A stretch of 64,000 nucleotides of DNA from Brumimicrobium glaciale (lineage in GTDB: Bacteria > Bacteroidota > Bacteroidia > Flavobacteriales_D > Crocinitomicaceae). The DNA is taken from the NCBI RefSeq assembly GCF_004152935.1, contig NZ_SETE01000004.1, positions 415,138 through 479,137 of the forward strand, in the 5' to 3' direction. Below the pieces are notes generated by a model that was given only the letters and a program-made list of their open reading frames with translations, was not told the DNA's origin and ran no database searches. Shown here in pieces: positions 25,964-35,621 of this stretch. The translations under genes were made by a program, and so were the position numbers. Numbering within the stretch: the stretch's first letter is position 1; every line of letters begins with the position of its first letter.

Positions 25964-28375
25964 ATGAGAATATTTACTTTTTTGTTTCTATTGTTTTCAA
26001 TTACTCAACTCAACGCCCAAGAAGGACTAACCTACCAAAAGCCTTCAAAAGAAATTTTAGACTTAGTAGATGTATCCTTGGCACCAAGCGTTCTTATGGA
26101 TGAAAGCAAATCATTTATGATTCTGATTTCGCGCAATATGTATGGATCGATTGAAGAACTTTCTCAAGAAGAATTGCGTTTAGGAGGTTTACGAATCGAT
26201 CCTAAAACGAATATTGGAAGTCGTGTAACTTACTTTAATAATATTCAAGTTAAGAATCTTAAGGAGAAAAATGCGGAGATTATTCAGGTGAAGAACTTGC
26301 CTAAAAATCCAAAACTCACGAATTTTAAATGGTCGCCAAAACAAGATAAATTAGCCTTTACCAATACCGCAGAAAATGGCGTTGAAGTTTGGGTTTTAGA
26401 CTTAGCCACTGCAACAGTTAAAAAATTAACAAGCGACAATATAAACGCCAACATTGGTGATGTTATCAATTGGTTTGATGATGGAAAATCATTGTTAGTG
26501 AAAGTCGTTTCATCAAATAAAAAAGAATTAATCAATACAAAAACTGCTGTTCCTTCTGGACCAACTATCTCTGTAAACGATGGAAAGAAAGCACAGAATA
26601 GAACTTATCAAGATTTACTGAGCAATAAAAGTGATGAGCATAACTTTGAGCAACTGGCTTTATCAGAAATTTATAAAGTTAATTTGGATGGAAGCACTGA
26701 GAAATGGTTAGGCGACAATATTTACACAACAATAGACTTTTCTCCTGACGGAAATTATGTAATGATTGAAACAGTTGAAAAACCATTTTCTTACTTAGTT
26801 CCTTATTATAGATTCCCTTCAAAAACGACGATTTACACCAAAGACGGAAAGAAAGTAGAAACAGTTTTAGAAGTTCCGCTAATCGAAGATTTACCACAAG
26901 GATTTATGGCTGTTAGAGAAGGGAAAAGAGACTTTTCATGGAGAAACGACAAACCTTCTACTTTAATTTATACAAAAGCACTTGATGGTGGAGATCCAGA
27001 AAACGAAGTTCCATTTAGAGATGAAACTTTTGAAATGGAAGCGCCATTTAAAGGAAACGAAAGAAGCTTAATCAAGACAATCAATCGAATGAGCAGAATT
27101 CAGTGGGCAAATAACTCAATGGCCATTGCAAGTGATTATTGGTTCAATACTAGAAATACAAAATCTTATATTTTCAATCCTTCTGATGCTTCAATTGAAC
27201 CAAAAACGATATCAGACAGAAGTTACCAAGATAAATATAGCGATCCTGGAAATTTTGTAACCAAAAGAAATGCGATGGGAAGAAGTGTTTTGGCTTTGTC
27301 AAATGATAACGCTTATCTTTTAGGTGACGGCTATACTGAGGAAGGACAATTTCCATTCTTAGACCAAATGAATCTAAAGGATTTAAAAACAAAACGTATC
27401 TATCAATCGAAATACACTGATAAAATTGAGAATTTACAAGATTATGACCTTGAAAACAATCAACTTTTAGTGAGAATTGAATCACCAACAGAATATCCAA
27501 ATTACTCCTTCAGAAAGATTAAAGGAAATAAATTGAATCAAATTACTTTCTTCAAAAATCCTTTTGTAAGCATCCAAAATGTACATAAAGAAGTAATCAA
27601 TTACAAACGTGCAGATGGATTAGATCTTTCGGGAACTTTGTATTTACCTATTGGATATGATATGGAAAGCAAGGAGAAAATGCCAATGATTATTTGGGCT
27701 TATCCTACTGAATATAAAGACAAATTTAGTGCAGGTCAAAACACACAAAATCCGAATAAATTTACATTTCCGTTTTACGGTTCAATGATTTATTGGGTAA
27801 CGAAAGGCTACGTTGTTTTAGACAATGCTTCATTCCCAATAGTTGGTGAAGGCGATAATGAACCAAATGACACGTACATTGAACAACTGGTTTCGAATGG
27901 AAAAGCAGCGATTGACGCTGTGGATGAATTAGGTTACATCGACAGAAATAGAGTTGCTGTTGGTGGACATTCTTACGGTGCATTTATGGTGGCGAACTTA
28001 CTTTCACATTGTGATTTATTTGCTGCGGGAATAGCGAGAAGTGGAGCTTATAATAGAACATTAACTCCATTCGGATTCCAAAGTGAAGAAAGAAATTATT
28101 GGGAAGCGCCAGAAGTTTACAATACTATGTCACCATTTATGAATGCTGAAAAAATGAAATATCCTCTTTTATTAATTCACGGTGAAGCAGATAATAATTC
28201 AGGAACTTACCCTATGCAAAGTGAACGCTATTTCAATGCATTAAAAGGCCTTGGAGCAACGGTGAGATTAGTGATTCTGCCTAAAGAAAGTCATGGCTAC
28301 AAAGCAAAAGAAAGTATTCTTCATTTGTTGTGGGAACAAGATCAGTGGTTGGAAAAGTATGTTAAGGGTCAGTAA
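25964..28375 (+). CDS. Secreted prolyl oligopeptidase family (S9) serine peptidase
   Basis: About 803 residues with a signal peptide (MRIFTFLFLLFSITQLNAQ, start chosen at 25964 for that reason). Residues about 40-600 form a beta-propeller-like N-terminal region and the remainder an alpha/beta hydrolase: nucleophile Ser in VGGHSYGAFM near 667, Asp in HGEADNNSG near 740, His in ESHGYKAKES near 775. The order and the WAYPTEYKDK segment resemble glutamyl/dipeptidyl S9 peptidases of Bacteroidota. It is exported to the periplasm or beyond. Confidence 0.88.
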   Translation: MRIFTFLFLLFSITQLNAQEGLTYQKPSKEILDLVDVSLAPSVLMDESKSFMILISRNMYGSIEELSQEELRLGGLRIDPKTNIGSRVTYFNNIQVKNLKEKNAEIIQVKNLPKNPKLTNFKWSPKQDKLAFTNTAENGVEVWVLDLATATVKKLTSDNINANIGDVINWFDDGKSLLVKVVSSNKKELINTKTAVPSGPTISVNDGKKAQNRTYQDLLSNKSDEHNFEQLALSEIYKVNLDGSTEKWLGDNIYTTIDFSPDGNYVMIETVEKPFSYLVPYYRFPSKTTIYTKDGKKVETVLEVPLIEDLPQGFMAVREGKRDFSWRNDKPSTLIYTKALDGGDPENEVPFRDETFEMEAPFKGNERSLIKTINRMSRIQWANNSMAIASDYWFNTRNTKSYIFNPSDASIEPKTISDRSYQDKYSDPGNFVTKRNAMGRSVLALSNDNAYLLGDGYTEEGQFPFLDQMNLKDLKTKRIYQSKYTDKIENLQDYDLENNQLLVRIESPTEYPNYSFRKIKGNKLNQITFFKNPFVSIQNVHKEVINYKRADGLDLSGTLYLPIGYDMESKEKMPMIIWAYPTEYKDKFSAGQNTQNPNKFTFPFYGSMIYWVTKGYVVLDNASFPIVGEGDNEPNDTYIEQLVSNGKAAIDAVDELGYIDRNRVAVGGHSYGAFMVANLLSHCDLFAAGIARSGAYNRTLTPFGFQSEERNYWEAPEVYNTMSPFMNAEKMKYPLLLIHGEADNNSGTYPMQSERYFNALKGLGATVRLVILPKESHGYKAKESILHLLWEQDQWLEKYVKGQ

Positions 28376-28474
28376 TGATTAGAGAGTAGAGACTGCCATT
28401 ATTTATGAGCTTTTCCTTTAAAAAAGCTCATAAATAAAACGGATCATTAAAAATCGAAGCTTTTTTTCTTCGCT

Positions 28475-28522
28475 CTCTTTCTCTTTCTCTTTCTCTTTCT
28501 CTTTCTCTTTCTCTTTCTCTTT
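28475..28522. repeat. Hexanucleotide microsatellite (CTCTTT)8
   Basis: Eight perfect tandem copies of CTCTTT occupy 48 bp, 100 bp after the peptidase stop codon and about 30 bp before the broken membrane-protein gene. It is a candidate for slipped-strand length variation. Confidence 0.9.
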
Positions 28523-28549
28523 CTGTTAATCATTAATCAGTAAGGAGTT

Positions 28550-28969
28550 TTGAGAAACCATAGATTTATAGTATTCACTTTGAGCATTATAATGTTCTTT
28601 GCTTCATTGTTTTTAGAAACATTCCACATAAACAATGGACATCCAACTGCCTAGTCGATTGGCTTAGCAAATATAAACTTGGGAATTTTTAGTGGAAATA
28701 TCAGCTGGCTTGCAAACATATTTATAGTTCCTGCGTTGATCCTCACATATAAAAAATCTGGATTTCCAATTGTGTTTTCATTAATTGCTTCGATTCTTGC
28801 TTTTAGTTTTTACATTAATGGTGAAATTATCATAAACGAAGCTGGACAAAGCGGGAAAGTATCAAAATATTTGGTGTGGTTTTCTAGTATGACTTCATAT
28901 CTAATTTACCACATAGTAATTCTTATAATCGAAAGAATGAAAAATAAATCAGCAATAAATTTCGTGTAA
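28550..28969 (+). pseudogene. Membrane protein gene broken by an in-frame TAG
   Basis: A continuous frame of 140 codons is interrupted once, by TAG at 28652-28654 (codon 35). Before the stop: RNHRFIVFTLSIIMFFASLF, a hydrophobic segment. After it: GIFSGNISWLANIFIVPALI followed by two more membrane segments and a short basic C-terminus. The GNISWLANI part resembles the 'G..SWLANP' signature of small four-helix Bacteroidota membrane proteins. AAGGAG precedes a TTG start at 28550. Without the stop it would be an ordinary 139-residue four-helix protein. Confidence 0.55.
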
Positions 28970-29027
28970 GAATCCTGAGTACTCCCTACCCAAAACTCCA
29001 TACTCCCATCTCATTACTCCCATCTCA

Positions 29028-29813
29028 TTACTCTCCTTGTGCTTTCAAAAACGAAATCACCTTACTATTGAATTCAAGAGGTTGATCCACATTTACTACG
29101 TGTCCACAGTTTTGAATCACGTGCAATTGCGCACTCGTATGTTTAGAAATTACTTCTTTAATTGATGGCAAGAATAAATGATCTTGTTCCCCCATAATGT
29201 AAAGCGTAGGAATATTGATGTCTTTCATTCTAAACAATCTCAACAATGGCGTTAATTCTGTAGTTAACTTATACCATCTTTTAAATTCCTTTTGATAAAG
29301 TTTCCTTGCTTCTTTAACAAACAATGAACGTGATTCCTTATGATTTTTTCTTGGCATAATTACAAACGCAAAAAGCTTATATAAGAAAATATAAGGAACA
29401 ACTGATTTGAAAGCATTTCCAAAACCAATCAAAAATTTAGAACGCACATTTAATTTCAGAATTGCTCCTCCCATTACCATGCTTTCAACACGTTCTGGAT
29501 TTCTTTCTGCAAGATCTCTAATTAGAATTGTTCCCAAGGAAATCCCTATAAAATGCGATTTTTGAATTTCAAGGTGATCCATTACCTCAAGAACATCATT
29601 AGAAATTACCTGAAAAGTATATTTCTCATTACTAATCTGCTTCACAGGAACTTGACTTTCGCCATGTCCACGTAAATCAATCAATAATATATTGAACTCT
29701 TTTTTGAATGCTCGAATTTGTCGAAACCAAATAGAACTACTCCCTCCTGCTCCATGAACAAAAGTCACCCATTTTGTGGTGTTTTCATTTCTATAAATTG
29801 AGTAACTTAACAT
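29028..29813 (-). CDS. Alpha/beta hydrolase
   Basis: A 261-residue alpha/beta-hydrolase-fold protein without a signal peptide. The oxyanion HGAGG motif is at residues 20-24, the nucleophile Ser lies in FIGISLGTILI, the acidic residue in IMGEQDHLF, and the catalytic His in NCGHVVNVDQP. The substrate, probably an ester or lactone, cannot be told. It stands alone on the minus strand. Confidence 0.87.
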   Translation of the reverse strand: MLSYSIYRNENTTKWVTFVHGAGGSSSIWFRQIRAFKKEFNILLIDLRGHGESQVPVKQISNEKYTFQVISNDVLEVMDHLEIQKSHFIGISLGTILIRDLAERNPERVESMVMGGAILKLNVRSKFLIGFGNAFKSVVPYIFLYKLFAFVIMPRKNHKESRSLFVKEARKLYQKEFKRWYKLTTELTPLLRLFRMKDINIPTLYIMGEQDHLFLPSIKEVISKHTSAQLHVIQNCGHVVNVDQPLEFNSKVISFLKAQGE

Positions 29814-30178
29814 AGTTTCGAAAGAGAGTTTTTAATGTTTAAATAACACATCGATTGCTCAAAAGTTTTACAATAATACGATAAAGTAAGGATACTCCTC
29901 AAAATATTTTTCCTTGAAATACAGTGACTTGAATAAATTTCAATGCATACATAATAGTTTTTAAAGTTAACCTCAATAAATATAGGTAGATAACAATATT
30001 TATAGATTTCATTCTGGTTCAAAACTTTTTTTTCTAATACATGAAAAGAAGATGAATTTTAAATGTTTTAAGTAATTATTAGAGATAAATTTAGATAAAA
30101 ACACCAAAGAAAAAACCCGGAGCAAGTCTGGGTTTTTGATTTCCAATTTTAAAGTGCAGCATTAGAGCCTATGGAATA
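29814..30178. other. Intergenic region, no gene recognised
   Basis: AT-rich DNA with only the terminator at 30109-30137. The promoter of the alpha/beta hydrolase must lie near 29820-29880 but no clear box was found. Confidence 0.4.
30109..30137. terminator. Hairpin terminator, symmetric
   Basis: The stem AAAACCCGGA/TCTGGGTTTT around a short loop is flanked by A on one side and T on the other, so it could work in either direction. No plus-strand gene ends directly before it. Confidence 0.5.
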
Positions 30179-30436
30179 ATGGGGCACTGTTTTACAAAAG
30201 TAGGTTTTATAATTCCAATTCCCAAAAGAGAGGGCGTGAATTCCTATAAATATTTAACAGAAAAGGAATTAAAAATGCTGCGGAAAATTGCCAAAAAAAG
30301 TCATTCTTGTTTTGTGGTCTGTGATTTCGATTATGAAACTCCCAAAGCACTTAAGAATTTTGATCAAGCAAAAGAAGATGAAAAGAAAAAGTACTTCCAT
30401 TTTTATTGTGGCAGAAGAACAGAGCCAATAGAATAG
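30179..30436 (+). CDS. Hypothetical small protein, 85 aa
   Basis: An ATG-started frame with a hydrophilic product: basic N-terminus, YLTEKELKMLRKIAKKS in the middle and an acidic/Lys-rich YFHFYCGRRTEPIE end. It has no signal peptide or recognised domain. It follows a terminator and has no operon partner. It could be a real small gene or a remnant; the Lys/Glu balance looks more protein-like than the shadows around it. Confidence 0.35.
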   Translation: MGHCFTKVGFIIPIPKREGVNSYKYLTEKELKMLRKIAKKSHSCFVVCDFDYETPKALKNFDQAKEDEKKKYFHFYCGRRTEPIE

Positions 30437-31307
30437 TTCCGGTAATTTAAACCTGCTAATTAAGACCTTATTAGATCTTTCCGCTATACTTATAAAATGC
30501 GCAATTGGCTAATAGTCATACTATTTATTTGGCCCTATATGAAATACTGTGGGTAATCAATTTTAATCCTTCGAAAAATTAATGGTTCTACTGCGAATTT
30601 AACTGTAAGCTACACGAGTTGTAATTTAAAGTATTTATCAAAATTATCATTTCTTTTTTACAAGCAAGCACATGGTGGTCTGTATTTCAATTGATTAGTC
30701 CCGGCGGGACGGCATATTAATAGCCAAGGATGTAAGTCCTTGGTTTAAAACAAATAGATATAATACAAATCCCCACAAAATCGACCTAATTGCATGCAAT
30801 TGAGTCGATTTTGTGGGGATTTGTTTCGGTTTGTATCGTTTGGCGGATGGACTTACGTCCATCCCTATTAACATGCCGTCCCTCTGGGACTTCGAATTAT
30901 AAATACTTAAATAACAGGTATTTATAAAATTAAGCGGATTAGATTTTTAATAGAAATTTTACATTTAAATAAAATTAGAACCAAATTAACAATCACTTAG
31001 CTTCAATTAAAACCATAGATTTTAAAACTACCCACACAAAATCATATAGAACCATTTATTTTATTTGGTCAGCAGAAAATATTTACTCTGCAACCTACAT
31101 TTTTTATGTTTGAACAAAACTGAGGATGTAAGTCATTGGACAAGAATTCATGCAAGAATTAACCCTCAAACTGTAGTAAATATAATTGCTACCAACTTTA
31201 AAAAACTGAAAAATTCATTAAACTATTCAATTCCCCCTTACAATTATAAATAAGAAACTTTAAGCAACTACTTTGCGTTTATTATCGTTTGTAAGGAAAG
31301 ATATAGA
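30437..31307. other. Gene-free region with REP-like element
   Basis: Apart from the nested palindromic element at 30698-30890 there is no convincing coding signal. A fragment GAGGATGTAAGTC near 31121-31133 matches the arm of that element, so a partial second copy may lie here. Confidence 0.5.
30698..30890. repeat. Nested REP-like palindromic element, 193 bp
   Basis: Read inward from both ends there are three layers: GTCCCGGCGGGACGGCAT at 30698 against ATGCCGTCCCTCTGGGAC ending at 30890; local hairpins CCAAGGATGTAAGTCCTTGG (30724-30743) and GGATGGACTTACGTCCATCC (30845-30864); and a 60-bp nearly perfect palindrome at 30765-30824 with 21-bp arms and AATTGCATGCAATT at its centre. The layout resembles REP/BIME-type elements moved by TnpA-REP transposases; no such transposase is in the window. 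Confidence 0.75.
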
Positions 31308-31532
31308 ATGGAAATTATTTTTTTAGTGTTAATGTTTGGCTTTGTAATAACAAGATGTGATTAAACAGGAAATCATTCATGCTATGACAAATTCCTTGTT
31401 CATGACAATCAATGCCTTACTGTCTAAACAGCATTTGAAGGCTGCGATGGAAAAATTTATGGCAATGAATGTGAAGCCGCTAAAGAAGGAATTGGGCCAA
31501 AAGGAAATGCTAAACTGTATTATAAATTATAA
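31308..31532 (+). pseudogene. Kazal-domain lipoprotein gene with two in-frame stops
   Basis: One frame of 75 codons from ATG 31308 to TAA 31530-31532 reads as a lipoprotein signal peptide (MEIIFLVLMFGFVITRC), TAA at 31362, then SCYDKFLVHDNQCLTV, TAA at 31425, then GCDGKIYGNECEAAKEGI and a short tail. The last piece matches the Kazal-type protease-inhibitor signature (GCDGKTYGNECEA). Signal peptide, Cys spacing and Kazal motif are all in the same frame, so it is an old small secreted inhibitor gene inactivated by two nonsense changes. An overlapping open frame on the same strand (31357-31611) is a shadow of it. Confidence 0.65.
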
Positions 31533-31667
31533 CTTTTGTCCAATACTATATCGATTTTATTTTAACCTGCGAGGAACAATGACTATAATTGCAGTTAATT
31601 ATCAATTTTAATCTAAATTAAGGAGAATAACAGAACAATATTTCTTTTATTCAGAACAACATATATT

Positions 31668-34600
31668 ATGAGAATACTACTTACACTTATAACCGTTTTC
31701 ATTTTTGCAAATCATTTATTTGCTCAACCAACCACTGATTTTACAGCTGCACCGCTAGAGATTTGTGTTGGAGAAAATGTTCAATTTACAGATTTATCTA
31801 CCTCATCTTCTGCAATAACAAGCTGGACTTGGGATTTTGGAGATGGTTCAACTTCTTCAAATCAAAACCCGTCGCACACGTATACAAATTCAGGTCTTTT
31901 CACAGTGATATTAACTGCTGTTAACGCCAATGGAGCATCACCAGAAGTGAAAATTAATTACATCACAGTCAATCCTCTTCCAAATCCATCATTCACGCCA
32001 AGCGTTATTGGAGGTTGCTCTCTGCCAAGTGTTGTTTCAATTAATAATGTCCTTCCTAATTCAGGAGTGACTTACCTTTGGGATTTCGGAAATGGAACGA
32101 CATCAACAAGCGGAACTCCCGCAAATATCACTTATAATTCTGAAGGCGTTTATAGTATTACGCTTACAGTCACAAACACCACAACAGGTTGTGTAAATAC
32201 TGTAGTTGAAACAATTAATATTTTTGATTACACAACAGATTTTTCAATTCCATCGGTTACAGGATGTGTTGGAAGTCCAGTGAATTTTGTCGACGCTTCA
32301 TCACCCGGAACTGATAGTTGGAATTGGAATTTTGGAAATGGTTCTTCTTCAATTGACCAAAATCCATTTAACATTTACACTGCAGTAGGAACATATACAG
32401 TAACGCTTACCACAACAAATAGCGTTAATGGTTGTACGGATACGCATTCAGAAACAATTGAAATTTTTCAAGCTCCTACTCCATCATTTACTTTCAATCC
32501 TAATTCAGGTTGTGCTCCTTTAGATGTAACTTTTACAAATACAAGTAGCGGAATCGGTACTTTTAATTGGAGCTATGGTGATGGTGGTTCTTTTTCAGGA
32601 GAAAATCCTCCCCCATATCCATACACTTCCAATGGAGTTTACTCTGTTACTTTGACTCAAACAGATGTAAATGGCTGTTCTAGTGCTACAACACAATCAA
32701 ATATTATCAATGTTTCTTCGATAATTGCAGAATTTGAGCCGGATATTGATAAAGGATGCGAAACTTTGAATGTCAATTTCACGGACTTATCTAGCTCTCC
32801 AAATGCAAGTGATCCGATTACAAGTTGGTTATGGGATTTTGGAAATGGAACCACATTTAATGGCCAAACTCCTCCAACACAAGCTTTCACCGAAGGCGTT
32901 TATGATGTTTCTTTAACAGTTACAACAAATGCTGGATGTAGTCAAACAGAAGTAAAAGTAGATACTATTGCTGTTGGAATAATTCCAAATGCTGATTTTT
33001 CATGGACTCCACCGCAAGATTGTGCGAAATCGAATTTTACATTTACTAATTTAACAACAGTCCCAGTTCCTACTAATTTTGGAGATTTCACTTATGCATG
33101 GGACTTTGGAGATGGTGGAACCTCAAGCGTTGAAAACCCAGGTTATCAATATCCATTAGATACTGGTAATTTTGATGTTCAATTAATCGTTAATTTTAGA
33201 GGTTGTCCAGATACTGTCACATATCAAGATGCCGTTTATGTTATTGCACCAATTGCATCATTTGGCGTGCTTTCTATTCATTGTAACCCAACTTTGCCGT
33301 TAGATGTTACTTTTAGTGATCAAGCCATAATTGGAGAAATTACAGACAATGCAGAAATGAAATGGAACTGGGGAGATGGTACATCAACTACTGTTACACC
33401 TCCAGGATTATATGCAAATAACCCAGGCCAAGTCACACATACTTATAACAATCTAGGTTCATATAATATAAAACAGGTTGTTCATAATTATACAACTGGA
33501 TGCTCAGACAGTATCACCCGAACAATTCACCTTTCTAGTATCGAAGCCATGTTTCAAGTTTCAAATGATTCAGTTTGTGTGAATGATCAAGTAACATTCA
33601 CCAATAACGGTACTAATTCAACCCATGGAATTACTAATAGCAAGTATAATATTGATAATGACACGATTATTAATAACGCAAACATTAATTATATTTACGA
33701 TACACCTGGAACTTCTACTATCACATTCACTGTTACAAATGTTTTTGGATGTCAGGACAGCCAAGTATTTACAGATTTAGAAGTACTTGCTTTACCAGAA
33801 GCAAATATTTTAGCGTCTGATATCGCTGGTTGTAGCCCGCTTACGGTCACTTACACAAACAATTCTGTAAATCAAAGTGGTGTTCCAATTTCTACTTTTG
33901 ATTGGACTTTCGAAGATGGTTCTACTCAAACAACGACAAATCTTAATCAAACGACAGACTACACGTTTACCGATACAGGAACATTTATAACTCAACTTCT
34001 TGTGACGGACGAATTTGGATGTGTTTCATCAATTGACACTGCGGCAATAGAGTTAACAAAACCTACTGCATTATTTGACGTTGCTGCAGTTGTTTGTAGC
34101 GACCAAGAGTTTACTGCGGTGAATAACTCGCTTGATTTTACATCATCAGAATGGTTTATTAATAATACTCCAGAATCAACTGACAGTAATCTTATAACTT
34201 CAATAAATCATTTAAGTTCTCCTAACGATTTGTCTTTTGCTGACAGTATAACACTTGTCGTTACAGATGCCAATGGTTGTATAGATTCTATTAAACAAGA
34301 AATAATCGTTTCAACTCCAAATGCTGAATTTGATTTTGTCTTTAGTGGAGCAAATATAAATGATCAAGGAAGCTTTGTTTGTCCTCCAGTTTTCACTGAT
34401 TTAACTGACTTATCTGGTTCATACGGAAATATCACAAATTGGAATTGGGATTTTAGTGATGGAAAAACCTCTACTCTCCAAAGTCCAAATAATACTTATG
34501 TTTTTGCAGGAACCTACTCAGGAACACTAGTAATTACAGATGAATATGGATGTTCTGACTCCATTGTTTACGTAGATTATTTAACAATTGGAGGACCTTC

Positions 34601-35381
34601 AGGAGATTTGGAATGGGCTTTAAACAATCAATGTGAACAGGAGTATACTTTTACACCATCGAATCTTCAAGGTGTTACAGATATTTTATGGGTTATGGGA
34701 AATGGCGATACAATAAGTTCAATTGATGCGTTCAATTATGCTTATACTGGAGCTGGATCATACGTTCCAACGGCTACAATAATGAATGATGACAATTGTA
34801 ATATTACATACATTTTAGATACGATTAAAGTAACTATAACGCCATTAAATCCATACTTCGAAATCAATCCAATGTCAATGAACTGGGGAGAACCTGCAAC
34901 TATTACTGACTTCTCAACAGGTGGTTATGGTGGAATCGTTAATTGGTTCTGGGAAATTGAAGGAGGTGAATCTTTTAACAATAATGGAGAAGCTTATGAT
35001 TACCTCTTCAATACAACTGGAGATATTACTGTTCAATTAACGGTAACTGATTCTGCTGGTTGTAAAGATACGTTTGAGGTAGTTGTAAATGTGATCGATA
35101 ATTTGACTATCCCGAATATTTTAACACCAAATGGTGATGGAATTAATGATGTTTTCCGCTTGATTGATAACGTTTACAAAGATTATAAAGTAATCATTTT
35201 AAACCGATGGGGAAACCTAGTGAGTGAATCATTTATTATTGAAGGAAACTATTTGTGGGACGGTTTAAACAGAAACGGAAAGGAATGTACCGAAGGTGTT
35301 TATTTCTACAAAATTGATGGAAACCAAAGGAACGGAGAACCGAGAACAGAGCATGGTTTTGTTCATTTGGTAAGACAGTAA
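31668..35381 (+). CDS. PKD-repeat surface protein with CHU_C gliding-motility/T9SS C-terminal domain
   Basis: A 1237-residue exported protein. Signal peptide: residues 1-19 (MRILLTLITVFIFANHLFA). The mature part consists of at least eleven PKD-like repeats, each about 90 residues, recognisable by WxWDFGDG-type motifs (SWTWDFGDGS, YLWDFGNGT, NWNWDFSDGK and degenerate forms) and a conserved Gly-Cys. The last 85 residues, starting ILTPNGDGINDVFRLIDN and containing NRWGNLVSES and GVYFYKIDG, are the gliding-motility-associated C-terminal (CHU_C) domain, a type IX secretion signal. Likely a cell-surface adhesin or matrix protein. Confidence 0.93.
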   Translation: MRILLTLITVFIFANHLFAQPTTDFTAAPLEICVGENVQFTDLSTSSSAITSWTWDFGDGSTSSNQNPSHTYTNSGLFTVILTAVNANGASPEVKINYITVNPLPNPSFTPSVIGGCSLPSVVSINNVLPNSGVTYLWDFGNGTTSTSGTPANITYNSEGVYSITLTVTNTTTGCVNTVVETINIFDYTTDFSIPSVTGCVGSPVNFVDASSPGTDSWNWNFGNGSSSIDQNPFNIYTAVGTYTVTLTTTNSVNGCTDTHSETIEIFQAPTPSFTFNPNSGCAPLDVTFTNTSSGIGTFNWSYGDGGSFSGENPPPYPYTSNGVYSVTLTQTDVNGCSSATTQSNIINVSSIIAEFEPDIDKGCETLNVNFTDLSSSPNASDPITSWLWDFGNGTTFNGQTPPTQAFTEGVYDVSLTVTTNAGCSQTEVKVDTIAVGIIPNADFSWTPPQDCAKSNFTFTNLTTVPVPTNFGDFTYAWDFGDGGTSSVENPGYQYPLDTGNFDVQLIVNFRGCPDTVTYQDAVYVIAPIASFGVLSIHCNPTLPLDVTFSDQAIIGEITDNAEMKWNWGDGTSTTVTPPGLYANNPGQVTHTYNNLGSYNIKQVVHNYTTGCSDSITRTIHLSSIEAMFQVSNDSVCVNDQVTFTNNGTNSTHGITNSKYNIDNDTIINNANINYIYDTPGTSTITFTVTNVFGCQDSQVFTDLEVLALPEANILASDIAGCSPLTVTYTNNSVNQSGVPISTFDWTFEDGSTQTTTNLNQTTDYTFTDTGTFITQLLVTDEFGCVSSIDTAAIELTKPTALFDVAAVVCSDQEFTAVNNSLDFTSSEWFINNTPESTDSNLITSINHLSSPNDLSFADSITLVVTDANGCIDSIKQEIIVSTPNAEFDFVFSGANINDQGSFVCPPVFTDLTDLSGSYGNITNWNWDFSDGKTSTLQSPNNTYVFAGTYSGTLVITDEYGCSDSIVYVDYLTIGGPSGDLEWALNNQCEQEYTFTPSNLQGVTDILWVMGNGDTISSIDAFNYAYTGAGSYVPTATIMNDDNCNITYILDTIKVTITPLNPYFEINPMSMNWGEPATITDFSTGGYGGIVNWFWEIEGGESFNNNGEAYDYLFNTTGDITVQLTVTDSAGCKDTFEVVVNVIDNLTIPNILTPNGDGINDVFRLIDNVYKDYKVIILNRWGNLVSESFIIEGNYLWDGLNRNGKECTEGVYFYKIDGNQRNGEPRTEHGFVHLVRQ

Positions 35382-35396
35382 TTGAGGTTGATTAGC

Positions 35397-35561
35397 TAGT
35401 GCTGTAATTCATATATTCCATCACTTATTTCACTACACTTTTTCCTTTATACTTCGTTAAAATTTTAAATCGTAACTATGGCTATGATTGAAAATTTTGC
35501 CTTGTATAAAGAAAAAAATGAAGCATAATTTAAGCACCTTTATTTATGAGTTACAGCACTA
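35397..35561. mobile_element. MITE-like 165-bp imperfect palindrome
   Basis: Seventeen-base terminal inverted repeats (35397-35413, TAGTGCTGTAATTCATA; 35545-35561) differ at one position. Inside, CTTTATAC..AAAATTTT..AATC on the left is mirrored by GATT..AAAATTTT..GTATAAAG on the right, so nearly the whole element folds on itself. No ORF is contained. It sits 15 bp after the PKD protein stop codon. The family of any parent transposon is unknown. Confidence 0.65.
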
Positions 35562-35621
35562 TTCGTATTTTAATACTGAACCCTTTTTGATTGTTGCTGT
35601 ACTGAAGCAAAACTAAATATC

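Noticed and set aside
31065..31253. 62-codon open frame on the plus strand
   Set aside because: Includes a fragment of the REP-like GGATGTAAGTC arm; no protein motif.
22214..31532. Stop-codon reassignment because several genes have in-frame TAA or TAG
   Set aside because: Housekeeping genes (rpsA, mutL, miaA) end normally at TAA or TAG with no read-through; the interrupted genes are isolated decayed ones.
31357..31611. 84-codon open frame on the plus strand
   Set aside because: Shadow frame of the Kazal lipoprotein relic, whose frame carries signal peptide and Cys motifs.
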